64,000 nucleotides of DNA from Alentia gelatinosa. Taxonomy: Eukaryota > Annelida > Polychaeta > Phyllodocida > Polynoidae. The stretch spans positions 32,335,300-32,399,299 of the forward strand of contig OX465581.1 of assembly GCA_950022655.1 (NCBI GenBank), given 5' to 3'. Position 1 is the first letter of the stretch; every line of letters starts with the position of its first letter. Under the pieces are notes generated by a model that saw only the letters and a list, made by a program, of their open reading frames with translations, had not been told where the DNA came from and did no database searches. Position numbers and translations under genes: made by a program. Shown here one piece after another: positions 61,528 to 64,000 of the stretch.

Positions 61528-64000
61528 GCACATGCAGCTTTTATGACCTATATGTATGTTGTCTTGCTGTGAGGAACAGTAACATTATTCTTCGTAGTAC
61601 AGCTTTGAAATCTGATCTTGCATGAGTTCTTGCATCTGAATCTATCAGACTACTCTGCCAGGATGCAGAATATACTTGATGATGCAACTAGGTACATTTC
61701 TTTATCTGTTTGTTTAACCTTTACGGTAATGCTGACATGGGGGTTCGGGTCTTTTTATTCATAAACATGTACTTAAATGTTTGCTTATAGTCTATGATAG
61801 CATTGACGCAGTCTATTGCTGTGTTTTTATCTTAATTTGTTTCACTATTCATGTGTTTACGCTATTTAAATATTGACATAGGGTGGTGCAGTTCGTGATA
61901 CGTCTGGGTTGCGGCTCATCTCCTCCTCGGCAGCAGGCGGAGGCAGTGCTCCTCCAGTACTCCGTAGACGGGGGCATCTACTGGAGGACTGTGGAGAGCT
62001 TCTCATTCGGGTCGACCACGGGGCGGCCCGTATACGTGTCCCTCACTGTACCCATCCCCGCCCGCACCAATACCACACGGGTCCGCTGGTGGCAACCCTC
62101 TCAGAATGGCACCTTCCTGGAAGAGTGGGCCATTGACCAGGTTGGGACTCCACAGTACAACTCTGTATGCGAATGGTGATTTAGGAGGTTCAGTGAATAT
62201 CTCAGTATTGTGCGTGATGGCAAATAGATATTTTCTTGCTGATCACACATGATGTAAAGCAACTACTTTTTCCTTCTAAATTTGAGGCATACATAATTAA
62301 CAGGTTGCTTCTATTAGATTTCGCTAAGGTTTGATATTGAAATTTAGTTTAATCGTTAACATAAATACTTGTATTCCCGATATAATCCGACTAGGTAGGC
62401 ACGGTATACACCTGCACCATTATTAATATGCTATTAGATTGGTGAAAACTTAAGTCATAATGTCAATCAAGAATCAAGCTTCGTAAGATGAGGTGTCACC
62501 TGACAAGCACCTTCCCCTGGAAATAACCCAAAATTCCTATACTGCTTACAGGATAATAGTGCTGTCTCTATATTGACATTTCATATACTACTGTCATATT
62601 TTTTTTGTGTTTGCTGTAGGATGTACTTTTAGATGCATCCCATATATCATGATAATGATCCTAAATTATATATTGTGGATTTTATAATGGATAATATCAG
62701 TATATTTTGGCAGTTAGCATGATGTTTATGAAGACATGTAACACAATATTCTTATTGTTAACGTGTTTCCTCATATTTCTATGTGACAGTTCGATCACGT
62801 AATATTTGAAATCCAATGCTTAAATACATCTATAATTGTTTCGCTCAGTTCTCATGACATTATGCTGCCCGTAACGTGCTGCCATGATAAATCCATGCAT
62901 TTCTAAACCAGATTTTAAAGCACTAACACAGAGTTCTATTGCTGGACTTCCATGATTTTGTAAATCCATTGCCCGTGTATTTAACCGTTGTGCTGTGGAT
63001 ATTCTCAGATCTACATTGGGGGCGACATCAGTGGTCATGTCGTGGTCCAGGACGACGTTTCTCCGCTGACCACGTCGGCGAGGTTCCGGTCGTTCGCGCC
63101 CTGGACGAGCTGGGCGGGCAGTGTGCGCCAGCCGGTCTGCAGCTCTGAGACCAATGCCCTACACTTTTCAGGTATAAGGCCTATTTCCATTGGCCGACAA
63201 ACACAGTGTAGATATTTTTTGTTCTCCTAATAGCCTATTTCCATTGGCTATCACCGATATACAGTCAGAAACCACTGTCGGACCTCTAGCACTACAGTCG
63301 CAAAATGGAAATGGGCTATTAGGAGAACATAAAAAAATCTACACCATTTTTGTCGGCCAATGAAAAAGGACCTTAAAGCGTCAGAAAAGGAGATACTGCA
63401 TAGGATACCTGTTTTAGAATGATTATACATTTATTTGTTAGATAGTAATAGCCAGTATTAGGCCCAGCGTCCACTGAGCTCTCGATATCCTATCTACAAT
63501 GAGTACATCGGGGTGCATCTTCGGGTGTATCGGCTGCTGATTAAAGCTGACTTTCCAATGCGATATTGATTTTGTGTATCGGGAGTTCAGTGGACGACGG
63601 CGTCAATGGTTCATAGGTAAAGTTTATATCAACAGAGATGGAATGGTAACACTACTGTCTTGTATTTCCGGGTATTTAACAGACAGCAGCTACATCATTC
63701 ACATTACTGAGGGCATGGGCATATGAGAATTCAGTATTCAAAGGTCTGTATATTCAATATGTAAACAATGCTTTCATGGAAAAATAAATCCTTCTTTCAA
63801 TTTTTTTATTTTCTCCTGTGCCGATCTTTTTCGAAACATTTGAAAATACTAGGTGTTAACATGAATTGTAGACGATAATGTAACCATTATGAAATACATT
63901 TCATAGGTATGGATTCTGCGCGGGAGCTGGTTACAACGGACGCGACAGTGACCGAGTCAACCTACGCCCAGTTTGACCTGAGTATGGGCTGTACTCCTGG
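30533..64000 (+). CDS. RELN: reelin, 5' and central part (43 exons, runs off the window)
   Basis: Reelin is a large secreted matrix glycoprotein; in vertebrates it binds ApoER2 and VLDLR and steers neuron positioning. Its role in invertebrates is little known. I join 43 exons (listed in the domain entries below), 7,103 nt, 2,367 codons and two bases, all GT-AG with agreeing phases. Order: signal peptide, reeler domain, N-terminal region, reelin repeats 1-5 each as A half, EGF-like module, B half, and the start of repeat 6. This equals about residues 1-2,370 of the 3,460 in human; repeats 6 (rest), 7, 8 and the basic tail must lie beyond 64000. Asp-box motifs (S-x-D-x-G-x-x-W) recur in the halves. 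The start ATG at 30533 is the first in frame and gives a hydrophobic leader, but an acceptor-like TTTCCAG ends at 30544, so a start in an upstream exon is possible. Confidence 0.95.
31707..31850. mobile_element. palindromic MITE in a reelin intron
   Basis: Arms AATTCACAGAACGAGATGGT / ATCATCGAGTTCTGTGAATT enclose GTAATTTACGGTTTGTACGG and its complement, with AACGTTC / GGACGTT further out. Same family as 7993-8127 and 37226-37350. Confidence 0.75.
32604..36841 (+). CDS. RELN: reelin exons 4-9: N-terminal region before repeat 1
   Basis: Exons 32604-32709, 33040-33136, 33577-33628, 34314-34410, 35477-35717 and 36696-36841. The block reads like half a reelin repeat: [10 protein letters not shown] start, [39 protein letters not shown], and [11 protein letters not shown], then a second start at [19 protein letters not shown]. 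In vertebrates this region carries the epitope of the function-blocking CR-50 antibody. Exon 9 ends in [11 protein letters not shown], the beginning of repeat 1. Intron 7 (34411-35476) holds two diverged copies of an about 80-bp segment (34510-34590 and 35140-35225). Confidence 0.93.
33844..34190. mobile_element. hairpin plus TIR-bounded MITE in a reelin intron
   Basis: A long imperfect hairpin at 33844-33990 (AACGTGGTTACTGAGCCCGT against CGGACTCAGTCACTACGTT) is joined to a segment with perfect 15-base inverted ends TATTATTACATACCT (33992-34006) and AGGTATGTAATAATA (34174-34188). The segment also holds a CAGTGCGCCCGAA direct repeat. A diverged relative lies at 44172-44400. Confidence 0.7.
36800..42850 (+). 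CDS. RELN: reelin repeat 1 (exons 9-20) with EGF-like module 1
   Basis: Exons after 9: 37778-37932, 38396-38511, 39205-39327, 39507-39592, 39904-40032, 40384-40493, 40658-40721, 40873-40981, 41259-41380, 41930-42091 and 42739-42975. The A half has an intact Asp box, FSTDVGEHW, and ends RFRWRQ...GGWAVDNV. EGF 1 is split between 40658-40721 and 40873-40981: [11 protein letters not shown] then [10 protein letters not shown]. The B half starts near [20 protein letters not shown] and ends [20 protein letters not shown]. Its Asp box is replaced by [10 protein letters not shown], with Cys-Ser where Asp is expected. This repeat is cut into the most and smallest exons of all. Confidence 0.93.
37226..37350. 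mobile_element. diverged palindromic MITE in a reelin intron
   Basis: GATTTACGGTTCGTACAGAACTCGG with AGAACTGTAAATTATCATCC on the other side; ends CACAGCATGGTCAGTTAGTTC. Third, more decayed member of the 7993-8127 family. Confidence 0.6.
38559..38913. mobile_element. 355-bp MITE with TA target sites (Tc1/mariner-like)
   Basis: Terminal inverted repeats AAGGGGGGCGTCCACCAACC / GGTTGGTGGACGCCCCCCTT, flanked by TA on both sides (38557-38558 and 38914-38915). The interior is built of repeated CGACAAGGCTACGACAAGG phrases and the palindrome CGAACATGTTCG. The TA duplication suggests mobilisation by a Tc1/mariner-type transposase. No coding capacity. Confidence 0.8.
42850..49290 (+). CDS. RELN: reelin repeat 2 (exons 20-24) with EGF-like module 2
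   Basis: Starts in exon 20 at [16 protein letters not shown]. Exons 43515-43814, 44800-45124, 48458-48666 and 49131-49290. A half: [11 protein letters not shown], Asp box YSTDHGMTW, then [23 protein letters not shown] 2: [20 protein letters not shown], all in exon 22. B half: [30 protein letters not shown], box FSSKGGITW (Lys in place of Asp), and [20 protein letters not shown]. The intron 45125-48457 is the longest in the window (3.3 kb) and is filled by repeats. Confidence 0.93.
44172..44400. mobile_element. diverged relative of the 33844-34190 MITE
   Basis: Shares AACGTAGTGG, the hairpin logic ending CATCACTACGT, then ATACCTGAAAATCATG and, at the other end, CCCTAGCAGAGGGCAGTATTTCATAGA with the closing AGGTATGCAATGAT. 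Lies in the intron after reelin exon 21. Confidence 0.6.
45842..46001. mobile_element. long palindromic MITE in the largest reelin intron
   Basis: About 65-base arms run from ATGAAACCATAGTGATGGTGAC to the mirrored GTCACCATAACTATGGTTTCA, with TTGTTTTGGAGAAATTCGTT in the inner stem. About 85% arm identity by eye. Related in layout, but not closely in sequence, to the 7993-8127 family. Confidence 0.75.
46485..47967. mobile_element. tandemly amplified TA-flanked MITE, 407-bp period
   Basis: Begins TA-AGGGGGGCATCC and ends GGACGCCCACCTT-TA, like the single copy at 38559-38913. Inside, the landmark AGTAAAACCCCGCTCCTGGG recurs at 46921, 47328 and 47736, giving a period of 407-408 bp for about three units. 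Each unit carries CGAACATGTTCGA and the inverted ends. Open frames of up to 189 codons here are translations of the repeat. Confidence 0.85.
49270..53850 (+). CDS. RELN: reelin repeat 3 (exons 24-30) with EGF-like module 3
   Basis: Exons 49782-49961, 50804-51018, 51566-51714, 52485-52692, 53143-53387 and 53773-53955. The A half begins at LLDDFE and the short linker [14 protein letters not shown], then [18 protein letters not shown] and Asp box [12 protein letters not shown] 3 is split by an intron: [20 protein letters not shown] at 51650-51714, the last Cys coming at 52490. B half: [41 protein letters not shown] (very like vertebrate), box YSTNNGVTW and VVRWWQP. The vertebrate N-terminal cleavage site (Pro1244-Ala1245) falls in this linker region. 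Confidence 0.93.
50456..50655 (+). mobile_element. tRNA-derived SINE in a reelin intron
   Basis: Box A-like TGGCTAAGTGG at 50467 and box B GGTTCAGATCC at 50511, with an anticodon loop CTTGAAC (TGA, serine-like). A body with GGAAGAATGGATCTATTGCC and a T-rich/A-rich end follow. The cloverleaf ends do not pair well, so a working tRNA gene is unlikely. Different family from the SINE at 22295. Confidence 0.65.
51800..52161 (+). mobile_element. solo LTR in reelin intron 27
   Basis: 362 bp bounded by TGTAGTGG and CCGTTACA, near-perfect inverted ends of the TG...CA type. It has a TATA box (GTATAAAAGGA at about 51931) preceded by a CRE-like TGACGTCA (51903-51910), and then typical short R-U5-like sequence. 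No internal coding region and no clear flanking duplication, so recombination to a solo LTR and later decay are likely. Orientation from the TATA box is the same as reelin. Confidence 0.65.
53820..58320 (+). CDS. RELN: reelin repeat 4 (exons 30-36) with EGF-like module 4
   Basis: Starts in exon 30 at [14 protein letters not shown]. Exons 54594-54867, 55474-55614, 56242-56416, 56832-57031, 57625-57701 and 58275-58434. A half: [20 protein letters not shown], Asp box [32 protein letters not shown] 4: [16 protein letters not shown] and, after an intron, [11 protein letters not shown] half: [23 protein letters not shown], box YSNNGGIRW and [13 protein letters not shown]. Exon 34 starts at 56832 (acceptor AATAG), because a later AG at 56836 would break the frame. 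Its donor (AG|gttcgc) is weak but the phase into exon 35 is right. Confidence 0.92.
57855..58020. mobile_element. palindromic MITE in reelin intron 35
   Basis: Arms GAGTTTGAGCTTCTTTATGC and CATTTTGTTGGCTC are matched by GAGCCAACAAAATG and GCATAAATAAACTCAGACTC. The loop contains ACTCGTCTTCGACTCGTGAG. The element ends about 250 bp before exon 36. Confidence 0.7.
58320..63030 (+). CDS. RELN: reelin repeat 5 (exons 36-42) with EGF-like module 5
   Basis: Starts in exon 36 at [20 protein letters not shown]. Exons 58708-58822, 59135-59355, 59757-59977, 61273-61429, 61882-62140 and 63009-63171. A half: [20 protein letters not shown], Asp box YSEDGGKTW, then LRICG joined to [11 protein letters not shown]. 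The Cys of LRICG (59351-59353) sits where human Cys2101 links two reelin chains. EGF 5: [21 protein letters not shown] half: [29 protein letters not shown], Asp box [22 protein letters not shown] and EEWAIDQ joined to IYIGGDISG. Confidence 0.93.
60001..61260. other. reelin intron 39, featureless AT-rich sequence
   Basis: After exon 39, about 1.25 kb of AT-rich sequence with one short TA run near 60390 and no recognisable element or open frame. Confidence 0.6.
61440..61524. repeat. (TA)n microsatellite beside a reelin donor site
   Basis: About 42 TA units beginning only 10 bases after the 5' splice site of exon 40 (61429/61430). Length is likely to vary between individuals. Confidence 0.95.
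63009..64000 (+). CDS. RELN: reelin repeat 6, beginning of A half (exons 42-43, truncated)
   Basis: Exon 42 (63009-63171) encodes [20 protein letters not shown] and SETNALHFS. Exon 43 begins at 63907 with a G-phase junction and reads [18 protein letters not shown] then [12 protein letters not shown] up to the last base. In vertebrates repeats 5-6 form the receptor-binding core. The residue aligned with human Lys2360 is the Met at 63909-63911. The second critical lysine (2467) would lie beyond the window. Confidence 0.9.
63178..63373. mobile_element. inverted-repeat element beside reelin exon 42
   Basis: Arms of about 68 bases: 63178-63246 (GGCCTATTTCCATTGGCCGA, GTTCTCCTAATAGCC) and 63305-63373 (GGGCTATTAGGAGAAC, GTCGGCCAATGAAAAAGG). 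High arm identity by eye, loop about 58 bases. The first arm starts 7 bases after the exon 42 donor GT. Confidence 0.8.

Overview
The window is a stretch of an intron-rich animal nuclear genome. Two multi-exon genes lie head to tail on the + strand, and the rest is AT-rich and full of repeats. The first gene (coding 5860-13922, 13 coding exons, 458 aa) is ORC5, origin recognition complex subunit 5. The second (30533 to beyond the window end, 43 exons read here, about 2,367 codons) is reelin (RELN). Both assemble with GT-AG introns and consistent phases, and both align along their length with the vertebrate proteins as I remember them. The organism looks like a marine invertebrate. A lophotrochozoan such as a mollusc fits best, because it has reelin and tRNA-derived repeats that resemble ones I recall from mollusc genomes. 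The species cannot be fixed from the sequence alone.

Layout. 1-5.8 kb holds no recognised gene: a 190-bp duplication and a tandem array of about 1.04-kb units carrying expanding CCCT microsatellites, ending just before the ORC5 start codon. 5.86-14.1 kb is ORC5 with a polyadenylation signal at 14095. 14.1-30.1 kb is an intergenic mobile-element graveyard: a retroposed segment with a 14-bp target duplication, two degenerate Ty3/gypsy elements in opposite orientation, tRNA-derived SINE copies, a LINE C-terminal fragment, a 391-bp CATA microsatellite and a MITE-like element about 150 bp upstream of the first reelin coding exon. 30.5-64 kb is reelin: signal peptide, reeler domain, N-terminal region, five complete reelin repeats (A half, EGF, B half) and the start of repeat 6. 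The gene runs off the right edge. Its introns hold palindromic MITEs, a TA-flanked MITE family with a 407-bp tandem amplification, a solo LTR and a tRNA-like SINE.

The two genes have unrelated jobs: ORC5 acts in DNA replication licensing in the nucleus, and reelin is a secreted matrix signalling protein. Their adjacency is still notable. ORC5 and RELN are also neighbours, in the same order and on the same strand, on human chromosome 7q22, so this looks like an old conserved gene pair. Within reelin, the cysteine that links vertebrate dimers is conserved, while the position of one vertebrate receptor-binding lysine (human Lys2360) is a methionine. I found no wholly new gene system; the most interesting points are this synteny, those residues, and repeats placed directly against splice sites.
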